Of a stretch of 64,000 nucleotides of DNA, positions 38,293 through 46,859 are shown piece after piece. The stretch is from contig CAWCBG010000014.1 of NCBI GenBank assembly GCA_963793845.1, positions 930,001-994,000 of the forward strand, given 5' to 3'. The first letter of the stretch is position 1. The number at the start of each line of letters is the position of its first letter. Made by a program: the position numbers and the translations under genes. Origin of the DNA: CAWCBG01 sp963793845 (GTDB taxonomy: Bacteria > Acidobacteriota > Terriglobia > Terriglobales > Acidobacteriaceae). The notes beneath the pieces are model-generated. The model was not told the DNA's origin. It worked only from the letters and a program-made list of their open reading frames with translations, and ran no database searches.

Positions 38293-39753
38293 ATGCCGAT
38301 CTTCAAGCAAGCTCTATCCGTCTGCCTTAGCATCAGTGTGATGTTCAGCGTCATGGGTCTGGACGGCTGCAGCAAAAAGTCGGAGCCGGCGCAGCCTGCC
38401 GAAACTCAGCAAGGACAGGCGCCCGCCGCGACCTATGCCGCACCTACTGCCGACCAGCTCTATCAGTTGGTCGCTCCCATCGCGCTCTTTCCCGACAACC
38501 TGGTCGCGATGGTACTGGCAGCCTCCACCTATCCGGACCAGGTCAGCGCCGCGTATCAATGGCTGCAGCAGAACTCCAGCCTCAAAGGCCAGCAGCTTTC
38601 CGAGGCCGCGAATGGGCAGTCCTGGGACGCGAGCGTAAAGGGCCTGACGCAGTTTTCTGATGTCCTGAATCAGATGGCGACCAATCTGTCGTGGACCTCG
38701 GCTTTGGGCGATGCCTATTACAACATCCCGCAAAGCGTGATGAACGCCGTGCAGGTCATGCGCCAGCGCGCTTACCAGGCTGGAAACCTGAAGAGCAACC
38801 AGCAGCAGAACGTCACTGTGCAGAACCAGGCTCCCGGAGCTGCACCGCCTCCGACGCCTGAAGGGGAGGAGCAGCAGACGACGGTCGTCCAGCCGCCGCC
38901 GCAAACTATCATCATTCAGCCGGCACAGCCCACAGTTGTCTATGTGCCAACCTATAACCCGACGGTTGTCTACGGAGCGCCTGTGCCGGTCTATCCCGGA
39001 TACTCGACCGGCGCCATGGTGGCCACCAGCCTGCTATCTTTCGGCGTCGGTATCGCCGTGGGCGCCGCAATCAGTGGCGGTGGTGGGTGCTGTGGCTGGG
39101 GTTATAACTCATGGGGATGCGGCTGGCACAACTCTACCGTGGTCTATAACCGCAACGTCTACGTCTCTAATTCCAATACCTTCGTGAATCGCAACAACTA
39201 CTACAACCGCAACGTAAATAACGTTAACCGGAACAATATCAATACCAACAATATCAACCGCAACAATGTGAACGCGAACAACATCAATCGCAACAATGTG
39301 AACGCAAACAATCGCGCCAACAATTTCAACGGCAATTACTCAACCCCGCATTTCAACCAGAACCTGGATCAAGCCAAATATCGAGATCAGGCCCAGGGAA
39401 ATCCGGGGCAGCAGCGCACAGGTGCTCAGGGGAATGTGGGTCAACAGCGCGCGGCCGGGAACCAGCCCAACTTCAATCAGCAGAACCGCGGCGGAGCGAA
39501 TCAAAACCAGGCCCGTGGCGGCAATTTCAACCAGAACCAGCGCCAGGCGGAGCGAGGCTACGGGCAGCAGCCGGCTCCGAATTCCGGCAAGAGCGCCTTC
39601 AGCAACTACGGCCAGGGTGGGAACACCCGCACCAATAGCGCCCGCGGACAGCAGAGTCTGGCCGGCAACCGCGGTGGTGGAGGGATGGAGAATCGCGGCG
39701 GCGGCGGTGGTGGTGGACGGCCTGCACCGGCAGGCGGCGGTCGCCGCCGGTGA
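38293..39753 (+). CDS. DUF3300 lipoprotein with Asn-rich repeats
   Basis: 486 aa. Signal peptide with lipobox LDGC (Cys at residue 26), then the DUF3300 domain (QLVAPIALFPDNLVAMVLAASTYPDQVSAAYQWLQQN ... MNAVQVMRQRAYQAGNL). After a Pro-rich hinge with repeated VVYVPTYNPTVVYG comes a Cys/Gly/Trp patch, an Asn-Arg repeat tract (residues ~295-350, units like NINRNNVNAN), and a Gly/Gln/Arg-rich tail. Function unknown. Followed by its usual partner, a DUF2950 gene, 61 bp downstream. Confidence 0.9.
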   Translation: MPIFKQALSVCLSISVMFSVMGLDGCSKKSEPAQPAETQQGQAPAATYAAPTADQLYQLVAPIALFPDNLVAMVLAASTYPDQVSAAYQWLQQNSSLKGQQLSEAANGQSWDASVKGLTQFSDVLNQMATNLSWTSALGDAYYNIPQSVMNAVQVMRQRAYQAGNLKSNQQQNVTVQNQAPGAAPPPTPEGEEQQTTVVQPPPQTIIIQPAQPTVVYVPTYNPTVVYGAPVPVYPGYSTGAMVATSLLSFGVGIAVGAAISGGGGCCGWGYNSWGCGWHNSTVVYNRNVYVSNSNTFVNRNNYYNRNVNNVNRNNINTNNINRNNVNANNINRNNVNANNRANNFNGNYSTPHFNQNLDQAKYRDQAQGNPGQQRTGAQGNVGQQRAAGNQPNFNQQNRGGANQNQARGGNFNQNQRQAERGYGQQPAPNSGKSAFSNYGQGGNTRTNSARGQQSLAGNRGGGGMENRGGGGGGGRPAPAGGGRRR

Positions 39754-39814
39754 TTCACGTGAGTGCAGGTTCGGTTGATATCGAAACCCGTTGGAAGGCA
39801 GGAGCACACGCTTT

Positions 39815-40783
39815 ATGAAATCCAGATCGCATTCTTACAAGCTGATTGATTTTCTCCGGCGTTACTTAACTGGGTTTATGGTGGCCGCGTTCGCGCTGTC
39901 GCTCGCGCTGTTGGTCCCGCGCAGCTTCGCCCAGCAGGGTAATGAGAAGACCTTCGCCTCACCCGGCGACGCCGTGCTGGCTCTCTATAACGCCGTGAAG
40001 TCGGGCGATCAACCGGCGTTGAACGCCATCCTGGGCTCAAACGCGAATCAGGTCCTGCATACCGGTGACGAGGTAGCGGACAAGAAGATGGCAACCGACT
40101 TTATTCGGCGATACGACCAGATGCATCGGGTCGTCATCGAGCCGGATCAGACCGTCACTCTCTATGTCGGCGCAGAGAACTGGCCGATGCCGATCCCCAT
40201 TGTCAAGAACAGCAGCGGCGCATGGTACTTCGATACCGAGTCCGGCATGAAGGAAATTCTCTTCCGCAGGGTTGGCGCCAACGAGAACGACGCCATCGAA
40301 GTCCTTGACACTCTCGTCGCCGCGCAGCGCGAGTACGCGTCCACCCTACAGGACGGCGATAAGGCCAAACATTATGCGCTCAGATTCGTGAGCGACGAAG
40401 GCAAGCACAACGGACTTTACTGGAAGACCAGCGACAACGAAACTCCGAGCCCCATCGGCCCGTTGCTGGTGGATGCCGCCGGCCAGGGCTACGACATACA
40501 ACAGGGCAAGCATGCGCCGTTCCATGGTTACTATTACCGCATGCTCACCGCACAGGGAGCCGCGGCGAAAGGCGGCGCGCACAGCTACCTGGTGAATGGT
40601 GAACTGGTTCGCGGCTTCGCTTTCGTTGCCTATCCCGCCGAGTATCGCAATTCCGGCGTCATGACCTTCATCGTGAATCAGGACGGCGTCGTGTACGAAA
40701 AAGACCTTGGCCAGGATACGGACAAACTGGCGGCCGGCATGTCGGAATACAATCCCGACAACACTTGGATGCCTGCGGACTAA
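39815..40783 (+). CDS. DUF2950 family exported protein
   Basis: 322 aa from ATG 39815 (AAGGCAGGAG upstream). Signal peptide (FMVAAFALSLALLVPRSFAQ), then the DUF2950 domain: ASPGDAVLALYNAVKSGD, GAWYFDTESGMKEILFRRVGANENDAIEVL, GKHNGLYWK, and the closing FAFVAYPAEYRNSGVMTFIVNQDGVVYEKDLG. Its coupling to DUF3300 is widespread in proteobacteria and acidobacteria; together they are probably an envelope module. No catalytic residues recognised. Confidence 0.9.
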   Translation: MKSRSHSYKLIDFLRRYLTGFMVAAFALSLALLVPRSFAQQGNEKTFASPGDAVLALYNAVKSGDQPALNAILGSNANQVLHTGDEVADKKMATDFIRRYDQMHRVVIEPDQTVTLYVGAENWPMPIPIVKNSSGAWYFDTESGMKEILFRRVGANENDAIEVLDTLVAAQREYASTLQDGDKAKHYALRFVSDEGKHNGLYWKTSDNETPSPIGPLLVDAAGQGYDIQQGKHAPFHGYYYRMLTAQGAAAKGGAHSYLVNGELVRGFAFVAYPAEYRNSGVMTFIVNQDGVVYEKDLGQDTDKLAAGMSEYNPDNTWMPAD

Positions 40784-40810
40784 GGAACCTCTCCGAGTTG
40801 CTGTTTCTCC

Positions 40811-40945
40811 GGTAGAGCGTGCCTTCAGGCATGCGTTTCGCGCGACGCGTTCTTCTTTTCGGCGGCCTCGGGCCGTGAAACACGGATTGAAGCCGCCGAA
40901 TCTATTTGGAGCGCGTCGCGACGTGGCGCTGAATCGCCACTCGAT
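40811..40945 (+). repeat. Repeat family R5, copy 2
   Basis: GGTAGAGCGTGCCTTCAGGC at the left, GACGTGGCGCTGAATCG at the right; directly follows the DUF2950 stop codon. Confidence 0.75.
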
Positions 40946-40955
40946 ACGCTGCAAT

Positions 40956-41579
40956 CTAGCCGACGAGGCGTTTACGTGCCAATGCTGCCAGCCCGAGTAT
41001 CGACGAACCCAGCGTCAGCAAAGTGCCTGGCTCCGGGGTGGTCGTATAAGTGATATTCGCGTAGAAAGCGACGGCACTCGGCCCGCCTCCGCTGTTGCTG
41101 TCAGAGATCACAAGCGTGTTGAGGCCCGGCAGGAAGTCCGCTGCGAGACTGGTGCCGAATGTGGTGTCGCCGAACTCCGCCAACTGCGGACTGATGAGGT
41201 AGCCGTTCAAGAAGGCATATCCCCAGTCATCGACGTTACCCGCGCCGGTCAGAGACGGACTGAAATACACGCTTGGCAGGGTGAACGTCACCAGGACGAA
41301 CCCGCTCTGGCCGCAATAATAACCGCACTCAGGCGGAACCTGCACTACCAGTGTTCCGGAAGGAGCTCCCGCTGGTACCGCGGTGAATGAGCCCTCGTTA
41401 TCGGTCCCGACTGGCGTGAAGGTTAGGCCGGTAATATCGCCGGTGGTAAGTCGAGTGTCGGAGGCGGAAGCCACACTTGCTCCAAGGCTTGTGGCGTCAC
41501 TATTAACTGTGATGGTGGTGGCCAGGAGTGGGACTGCCAGAAGAGTAAGCAAAGCAACGCATACTACGATATGTTTCAT
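40956..41579 (-). CDS. PEP-CTERM sorting domain protein 1
   Basis: 207 aa from ATG 41579 (GAGGAG about 12 nt upstream; the frame to 41768 is not conserved-looking). Signal peptide (VVCVALLTLLAVPLLA), a beta-rich middle with two Cys (CGYYCG), and a C-terminal tripartite signal: TPEPGT, hydrophobic helix (LLTLGSSILGLAALA) and basic end (RKRLVG). Exosortase recognises this tag and processes the protein for the surface. Cargo role unknown. Confidence 0.85.
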   Translation of the reverse strand: MKHIVVCVALLTLLAVPLLATTITVNSDATSLGASVASASDTRLTTGDITGLTFTPVGTDNEGSFTAVPAGAPSGTLVVQVPPECGYYCGQSGFVLVTFTLPSVYFSPSLTGAGNVDDWGYAFLNGYLISPQLAEFGDTTFGTSLAADFLPGLNTLVISDSNSGGGPSAVAFYANITYTTTPEPGTLLTLGSSILGLAALARKRLVG

Positions 41580-41721
41580 ATCGGCAGAAATCTCCTCTAT
41601 TACCTCTGAAATCTTTCTAAATCCTACTGTGGGGGAGTCCTTTTCCAAGCTCAAAAGTGCATTGCGGAACAAGATAGTGTGCCATTTTGGAAATTGGTGG
41701 GTGGCGCGGACGGACCGGCCC

Positions 41722-41801
41722 GGGCAAGCGTTCCGAGTAGAGAAGAGACCAGAGCGTGCCCCATCCAACCTTCCTTTGGTTGGGTGGGGATTTTGACTTT
41801 A
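41722..41801 (+). repeat. Direct repeat R8, left copy
   Basis: About 80 bp: GGGCAAGCGTTCCGAGTAGA...GTGCCCCATCCAACCTT, a hairpin CCAACCTTCCTTTGGTTGG, and GGGGATTTTGACTT. The right copy at 42301-42380 matches at most positions; together they bracket a small membrane protein gene. Confidence 0.75.
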
Positions 41802-41938
41802 GCCCTTCCCGGTCAGAGACTATCGTGGAAGTTGAAATCAATCCTCTACGGCGCACAAAAACTCCGGCCCAAGCGAAGGAAGCTTGGACGGGATACCTTC
41901 CGGATGGTAGGCTGGCCCACCCGCCGGAGGAGCGCTAA

Positions 41939-42274
41939 ATGAAGCGCAAAGCATATCTGATAGTGGTGGCGATCACTTTCGTCCTGGGGATATTGCATTC
42001 AACTCTTGCATTTGTCCTTTATCCAAGACTAAACGCCAACGCACTATGGTTCCTGGGCACCGGCCTGGCCCTGCTGTTGTATAGCGGTCTCAACCTGATT
42101 CAGATAAGACACGGAGCAGAACGAGATGTGCGCCTCATTGTGCGCGTTACCAACGTGGTAACGTTCCTGTTCATCGCACCGTCGGTCGAGGCCCTCGGGC
42201 TGAAGGGGAATCCCCAGGTGGTGGTGTTAGTTATAACGGGTACTCTAATGCTCGGATTGTCGTTTTCAAACTGA
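41939..42274 (+). CDS. Hypothetical four-helix membrane protein (111 aa)
   Basis: Four hydrophobic segments: residues ~4-26 (AYLIVVAITFVLGILHSTLAF), 36-54 (ALWFLGTGLALLLYSGLNL), 68-86 (RVTNVVTFLFIAPSVEAL) and 92-110 (PQVVVLVITGTLMLGLSF). The short loops carry few charges. No family recognised; it looks like a DoxX- or DUF-type small membrane protein. Base composition is lower in GC than its neighbours and it sits between two ~80-bp direct repeats, suggesting acquisition as a unit. Confidence 0.7.
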   Translation: MKRKAYLIVVAITFVLGILHSTLAFVLYPRLNANALWFLGTGLALLLYSGLNLIQIRHGAERDVRLIVRVTNVVTFLFIAPSVEALGLKGNPQVVVLVITGTLMLGLSFSN

Positions 42275-42300
42275 CCCACCACCCAAAACACAATCCGTAG

Positions 42301-42380
42301 GGGCAAGCGTTCTGAGTAGAGAAGAGACTGAGGGTGCCCCATCCAACCTTCTTTTGGTTGGGTGGGGATTTTGACTTTTG
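42301..42380 (+). repeat. Direct repeat R8, right copy
   Basis: GGGCAAGCGTTCTGAGTAGA...GTGCCCCATCCAACCTT with the hairpin and GGGGATTTTGACTT; same orientation as 41722-41801. Confidence 0.75.
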
Positions 42381-42431
42381 TCTTCCGCGGTCGCACTCAT
42401 CCAGCGCTGAAGAGTCCGTGTCAGAACCCTG

Positions 42432-42517
42432 CCGTCCCTGTCGGGACTCGAGATTGATGTTGCTTCCGTACCCAGCGTTGAAACGCTGGGCTAAGATGAG
42501 CCATCCCTACGGGACTG
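42432..42517 (+). repeat. REP family R1, copy 2
   Basis: CCGTCCCTGTCGGGACTCG, then CCCAGCGTTGAAACGCTGGG with CTAAG, then CCATCCCTACGGGACTG. Compensatory changes keep the middle stem paired (GCG..CGC to GCGT..ACGC). Confidence 0.8.
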
Positions 42518-42690
42518 TTTTCCTGTCACTACATTCCGCAGCAATTTATAAAACTATAGACACGCAGATAGATAATGCTATCTTATTTGCGTTTAATCCT
42601 TTCTCTATAGGAGCATCATTGTAGAGTGGCTCAGAGAGAGAGAAGGATCGCAACCTGTAGTCTAAAGCCGCCAAGACCATGGCAGATTCC

Positions 42691-42814
42691 AGGGAATCTC
42701 TGATTAAGTCCGCGCGCCGGAGGCCGGGGCTAAAGCCCTTCAACAAAATAAGCAACTTCGACGCTGGCCTGAAGGCCAGCTCTACCACTGAGGCCACTTA
42801 TTCAAAGTCTCCCT
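42691..42814 (-). repeat. MITE-like element R2, copy 2 (124 bp)
   Basis: Nearly identical to 18246-18370 in inverse orientation, including both terminal inverted repeats and both inner palindromes. Confidence 0.85.
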
Positions 42815-42897
42815 GAGTGACGACTGGAATCAACCGTGCGCCATCCTATCTGCTTGGTAGGATGGGTGGGATCATCATCCCCTATCGGTATTGGGAC

Positions 42898-44760
42898 CTA
42901 CTCCACCGTCACCGACTTCGCCAGGTTGCGGGGCTGGTCGACGTCGCAGCCGCGCCGCACCGCAATGTGGTAGGCCAGCAGTTGCAGCGGGACGATCTCC
43001 AGAATTGGCAGTAGCAACTCGGGAGCCTCGGGCACGTAGAGCACGTGGTCGGCGGCCTCGTGAATGTCTTCATCGCCTTCGGTCGCAACCGCAATGACCG
43101 TGCCGGAGCGCGCTTTGACTTCCTTCAGGTTGGAGAGAGTTTTTTCGTAACGCAGCACCGAGCCGGGATCGTTCTTATCGCGGGTAGCGATGATCACCAC
43201 CGGCAGATCTTCGTCGATCAGCGCGTTCGGTCCGTGTTTCATCTCGCCCGCCGGATAGCCTTCGGCGTGAATATAGGAAATTTCCTTCAGCTTGAGCGCG
43301 CCTTCCAGCGCGATGGGATAGTGAATGCCGCGCCCGAGGAATAGAAAATCATGAGCGCGATGGTACTGCTTGGCTAGTTCCTCGGTAGCTTCGTCGTTGG
43401 TGAGCAACTGCTCGAGCTTGCCGGGAATCAGTGTGAGTTCAGTTAGCAGTCGTTTCGATTGTTCGAGCGTGATAGTGCCACGAACCTGCGCGAAGTAGAC
43501 CGCGAACAGGAACATCGCGGTGAGTTGCGCAGTGAATGCCTTGGTCGACGCGACGCCGATTTCGGGTCCGGCATGGGTGTAGACGGTGCCATCGGATTCG
43601 CGGGCGATCATCGATCCTACGACGTTGCAGATGGCAAGTGTTTTCGAGCCCTTGGCGCGCGATTCGCGCATGGCGGCGATGGTGTCGGCGGTCTCGCCCG
43701 ATTGCGTGATAAGAATCGCTAGATCGTTGGGTCCGTTCAGCGGATCGCGATAGCGATATTCGCTGGCGTAATCGACTTCCACCGGAACCTTCGCTAGCCG
43801 CTCGATCATGAATTTGCCCGCCAGTCCGGCGTGCCAACTGGTGCCACAAGCGGTGATGTAAACCTTCTCCAGCTTGCGGAAGTCGTCTTCCGTGATGTCC
43901 ATCTCATCGAGAAAGACTTTGCCGCTGTCGAGCGAAACGCGTCCTAGCGTGGTGTCGCGAACCGCGCGCGGCTGCTCGAAAATTTCCTTCAGCATGAAAT
44001 GCTTGAAGCCGCCCTTCTCCGCCATGATGGGGTCCCAGGTGATGTGCTGCACCTGGCGCGAAATGGCATTGCCGTCGAAGTCGGTCAGCTTCACACCCGA
44101 CGGCGTGATGGTGGCAAGATCGCCATCGCCGAGGAAAAACAGATCGCGAGTGTGATACAGGATGGCGGGCACATCGCTGGCGACGAAGTATTCGTTGTCG
44201 CCGAGTCCGATGACGGCGGGCGGACCGTTGCGGCCGGCAACAATCTTGTTGGGCTCGTCGGAGGAGATGACGGCGATGGCAAAGACTCCAGTCAGCAGCT
44301 TCACTGTCTTGCGCACTGCCTCTTCCAACGAGATGCCGCCCTGCGCCATGTGCTTCTCGACGAGGTGCGCGATGACCTCGGTGTCGGTCTCGGTGGTGAA
44401 CTTGTGGCCTTCAGCGATGAGCTGCTTCTTTAGGCTGACGTAGTTTTCGACGATGCCGTTGTGCACCACGACGATCTTTCCGGTGCAGTCGCGATGCGGA
44501 TGCGCGTTCTCTTCCGTCGGGCGCCCGTGCGTGGCCCAGCGCGTGTGTCCGATACCGTAGCTGCCGTCGAGCGGCTTCAGCCGGATCGCCTCTTCCAGGT
44601 TGCGCAGCTTGCCTTCGGCGCGGCGCACCTGCAGCCCTTCACCGTTGCCGGCGACGGCGATTCCTGCTGAGTCGTAGCCGCGATATTCGAGCCGACGCAA
44701 GCCGTCGATGATGACTGGGACAACCCGTTTCTTGCCAACGTATCCAACGATGCCGCACAT
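42898..44760 (-). CDS. glmS: Glutamine-fructose-6-phosphate aminotransferase
   Basis: Makes glucosamine-6-phosphate from fructose-6-phosphate and glutamine, the entry to peptidoglycan and UDP-GlcNAc synthesis (UDP-GlcNAc also feeds BshA). 620 aa. N-terminal glutaminase with catalytic Cys right after Met (MCGIVGYVG), RLEYRGYDSAG and GIGHTRWATHG; two SIS domains with TACGTSWHAGL and TQSGETADTIAAM; the family's fixed C-terminus LAKSVTVE. No glmS ribozyme-like structure was noticed upstream. Confidence 0.97.
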   Translation of the reverse strand: MCGIVGYVGKKRVVPVIIDGLRRLEYRGYDSAGIAVAGNGEGLQVRRAEGKLRNLEEAIRLKPLDGSYGIGHTRWATHGRPTEENAHPHRDCTGKIVVVHNGIVENYVSLKKQLIAEGHKFTTETDTEVIAHLVEKHMAQGGISLEEAVRKTVKLLTGVFAIAVISSDEPNKIVAGRNGPPAVIGLGDNEYFVASDVPAILYHTRDLFFLGDGDLATITPSGVKLTDFDGNAISRQVQHITWDPIMAEKGGFKHFMLKEIFEQPRAVRDTTLGRVSLDSGKVFLDEMDITEDDFRKLEKVYITACGTSWHAGLAGKFMIERLAKVPVEVDYASEYRYRDPLNGPNDLAILITQSGETADTIAAMRESRAKGSKTLAICNVVGSMIARESDGTVYTHAGPEIGVASTKAFTAQLTAMFLFAVYFAQVRGTITLEQSKRLLTELTLIPGKLEQLLTNDEATEELAKQYHRAHDFLFLGRGIHYPIALEGALKLKEISYIHAEGYPAGEMKHGPNALIDEDLPVVIIATRDKNDPGSVLRYEKTLSNLKEVKARSGTVIAVATEGDEDIHEAADHVLYVPEAPELLLPILEIVPLQLLAYHIAVRRGCDVDQPRNLAKSVTVE

Positions 44761-45243
44761 AGTTCAGCTCTCCGGAAGTAAAGGCTGGCTCTGGGTCGAA
44801 GGCCGGCAAGGCGAACGCCGTTTCGAAGCAAAGCAGGCTGTAGGAATCTTAGCCGATTGGATGGGTTTGCGAGCGTCGCCGGTGCGGAATTCCGTCCGTT
44901 TTGCCTCGGCGTATAGGGTTGGCGGAGGAAGTTGTGTGTTTTGCGCTGGGAAGCTCTCGCCACCCCCTGGTCGGAGGCCACCGTTTTCGCTTTTCTGGGA
45001 TTTATGTCAATAGCACATACATGCCAGAAATAACTGTAAGCCAAAGATTGCATTGATGAAATAAGTTGGCCAGAACGCCGACAAGTGCATCCTAAACGTG
45101 CTATTATGGAAATAGTTGAACGAAAAAGGCGAGGGCTTCGGCTCTCGCCTTTTGTTTTTGGTGCAGCCTCAAGCGGCAGTCCGCTTTTGCCTCGTTGCAT
45201 CCCCCTATCTCACAGAAATCACTCAACAATCAGGAGAAACATC
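44761..45243. other. Divergent intergenic region between glmS and the muramidase gene
   Basis: Holds a possible rightward promoter (CCGACA, 18-nt spacer, TATTAT at about 45080-45109) and a strong terminator-like hairpin just after it. The glmS promoter was not located. Confidence 0.5.
45124..45160 (+). terminator. Terminator or attenuator hairpin upstream of the muramidase gene
   Basis: AGGCGAG-GGC-TTCG-GCT-CTCGCCT, a 10-bp stem closed by a TTCG tetraloop, followed by TTTGTTTTT. It lies between a likely promoter and the start codon at 45244, with no rightward gene before it to terminate. Confidence 0.7.
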
Positions 45244-45891
45244 ATGTCAGTTTGCGCCAGCGAACCGGTCGAGGACACCTGTGTGTCCGCCGCAAATGGA
45301 GTTAGTCATCTTGCCACAGCTAAGTCTTTGTGCTTCAGTCAGATGGCAGAGTTTTCCCAACTGGCCGCCGTCCCCAATCCGAGGCTGCCGATCCAGTCCA
45401 GTTGGGCGCCTACGCAGGCGGCTATCGCCCGGGAATACAACCGGCTGGGCGGGCTGATCGAACGGCTGGCGCAGTTGCTGCAAGTCCCTGTCGCAGCAGC
45501 ACTTGCGGTGTGGTTCGTGGAGAGCTCGGGCGCCGCGTTCGCCGTCGGCAAAGCATTGATTCGATTCGAGGTACATCACCTCTGGGCGGGTTGGGGACGC
45601 GGCAATCCCGTGGGGTTTGACACGCATTTTCGCTTCGGTGGCCGCGCCGGCGTTCAGGGACATCCCTGGGAAAATCATGCGTTTAGCGACGCCGCGAACG
45701 GCGCGTTCGTCGCGGTGCACCAGGGTCAGTTGCGCGAATACTGCGTCGCTGAAGCTAGCCACAAATCTGGCTGGCGAAGAGCTCGCCGTGCAGTGCATCA
45801 GCATCGGAGGTTGTCAGCTGATGGGCAGCGACTACCGCATGCTCGGCTACGCGTCGGCGGCCGCGATGTACCATGCGTTCCAGAGCAGTGA
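45244..45891 (+). CDS. N-acetylmuramidase-domain protein, N-terminal part (frameshifted)
   Basis: Starts at ATG 45244 behind AGGAGAAACATC. After ~60 variable residues the sequence fits the N-acetylmuramidase family (PF11860 type): VAAALAVWFVESSGAAFAVGKALIRFEVHHLW with the catalytic-type Glu, then WENHAFSDAANGAFVAVHQGQLREY. One extra base at about 45742 shifts the frame; residues after REY in this frame are spurious. Related proteins are phage-type or lytic enzymes cutting peptidoglycan; no signal peptide is evident, which fits holin-dependent or intracellular forms. Intact length ~313 aa. Confidence 0.78.
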   Translation: MSVCASEPVEDTCVSAANGVSHLATAKSLCFSQMAEFSQLAAVPNPRLPIQSSWAPTQAAIAREYNRLGGLIERLAQLLQVPVAAALAVWFVESSGAAFAVGKALIRFEVHHLWAGWGRGNPVGFDTHFRFGGRAGVQGHPWENHAFSDAANGAFVAVHQGQLREYCVAEASHKSGWRRARRAVHQHRRLSADGQRLPHARLRVGGRDVPCVPEQ

Positions 45892-46186
45892 AAATGCGCA
45901 TGTGCTGGGCTTTTTCGATTTCTGTGTACACGACGCTGCGCCCCACAATGGCGACCTGCTGACCTATTTGCGGAATCAGGATTTCGCCGCGTTTGCGCAC
46001 TATTACAACGGCGGCGGAGCGGTGGAGGACTACGCCAGAAAGCTGGCCAGCGCGGCGCAGACGGCGACGGCGTTGCTGCAGCCGTCGACGGATGATGCGA
46101 CGAATGCCGCCAGCAGAATCGACGCGGCAAATTCCGGCGAACGAGCCAGCCAAACCAATCCCGCGGTTGCTACTCTTCGAGGGTGA
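45743..46186 (+). CDS. N-acetylmuramidase-domain protein, C-terminal part
   Basis: Same gene in the next frame: ASLKLATNLAGEELAVQCISIGGCQLMGSDYRMLGYASAAAMYHAFQ..., DFAAFAHYYNGGG and a Ser/Ala-rich tail. These are the conserved second half of the N-acetylmuramidase domain. There is no start codon at the junction; the boundary is where the two frames join. The end overlaps the convergent purS gene by 17 bp. Confidence 0.75.
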   Translation, partial: ASLKLATNLAGEELAVQCISIGGCQLMGSDYRMLGYASAAAMYHAFQSSENAHVLGFFDFCVHDAAPHNGDLLTYLRNQDFAAFAHYYNGGGAVEDYARKLASAAQTATALLQPSTDDATNAASRIDAANSGERASQTNPAVATLRG

Positions 46187-46415
46187 AGCGGTACTCTTCG
46201 ATCACCGGATTGGTGAGCACTTCGCGGGCGATGCGATCGACTTCCGCCTGGGCTTCTTCGCGGCTCAGACCGCCGTCGAGCGCGATCTCAAAATATTTTC
46301 CCTGGCGCAAATCGTCGATGCCGCGATAACCCATTTTCTTCAGAGCGCCGTGAATGGTTTTGCCCTGCGGATCGAGCACGCTTTTCTTCAGCGAGACGTA
46401 CACGTAGGCTTTCAT
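46170..46415 (-). CDS. purS: Phosphoribosylformylglycinamidine synthase subunit PurS
   Basis: 81 aa, the typical length. Characteristic sequence: MKAYVYVSLKKSVLDPQGKT, ALKKMGYRGIDDLRQGKYFEI, and AREVLTNPVIEEYRFTLEE. PurS links PurQ (glutaminase) to PurL in purine synthesis. Neither purQ nor purL is adjacent here. GGTATAAT lies 17 nt before the ATG, with GAGGAC as ribosome site. Confidence 0.95.
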   Translation of the reverse strand: MKAYVYVSLKKSVLDPQGKTIHGALKKMGYRGIDDLRQGKYFEIALDGGLSREEAQAEVDRIAREVLTNPVIEEYRFTLEE

Positions 46416-46454
46416 GGAAGCGTCCTCATTATACCGATTCGCCCGCTGCGCCCG

Positions 46455-46859
46455 TCACTTCGCCGGCGTCTTGAACGCCTCGTCGATCTCGACCTGACAG
46501 CCGTTGGCCAGCCGATTGCTCTCGTTGGCCATGCCCACCACCGACATCAGCTCGTAAAACATTTCCGGTGTCATGCCCTTGTTGCGCGCCGACGCGGTGT
46601 GCGACGCGATGCAGTACGGGCAGCCATTGGTCACGCTGACTGCGACGTAGAGCATTTCTTTGGTCAGCGGATCGAGCGCGCCCGGCGCCATGATCTGCTT
46701 GATGTCCTCCCAGGTGCGCTTCAGCAGAGCAGGATCGTGCGCCAGCGCCTTCCAGAAATTGTTGATCCAGTCGGTCTTGCGCGTGGCCATGATGTCGTCG
46801 TAGATGGCACGGACCTCAGGACTGGCGTCCGCGTATTCGATCAGTCCATAGGTTGACAT
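46455..46859 (-). CDS. AhpD-like carboxymuconolactone decarboxylase-family protein (Cys form)
   Basis: 134 aa. Redox motif C80-P-Y-C83 with H87 (NGCPYCIASHTASARNKG), the AhpD pattern CxxCxxxH. AhpD-type proteins are thiol-disulfide or peroxidase partners. Useful as an internal comparison: the gene at 59641-60168 has the same fold and motif with TGA in place of the second Cys. Follows the convergent muramidase/purS overlap; 39 bp from purS and possibly co-transcribed with it. Confidence 0.88.
   Translation of the reverse strand: MSTYGLIEYADASPEVRAIYDDIMATRKTDWINNFWKALAHDPALLKRTWEDIKQIMAPGALDPLTKEMLYVAVSVTNGCPYCIASHTASARNKGMTPEMFYELMSVVGMANESNRLANGCQVEIDEAFKTPAK

Larger units (their letters stand above)
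42275..42897. other. Repeat-filled intergenic region before glmS
   Basis: Contains the right R8 copy, an R1 REP, the second MITE-like R2 element, and an AT-rich stretch at 42545-42620. No gene recognised. Confidence 0.6.

Noticed and set aside
44761..45123. glmS ribozyme or riboswitch upstream of glmS
   Set aside because: No characteristic conserved core or long structured leader could be seen on the minus strand.
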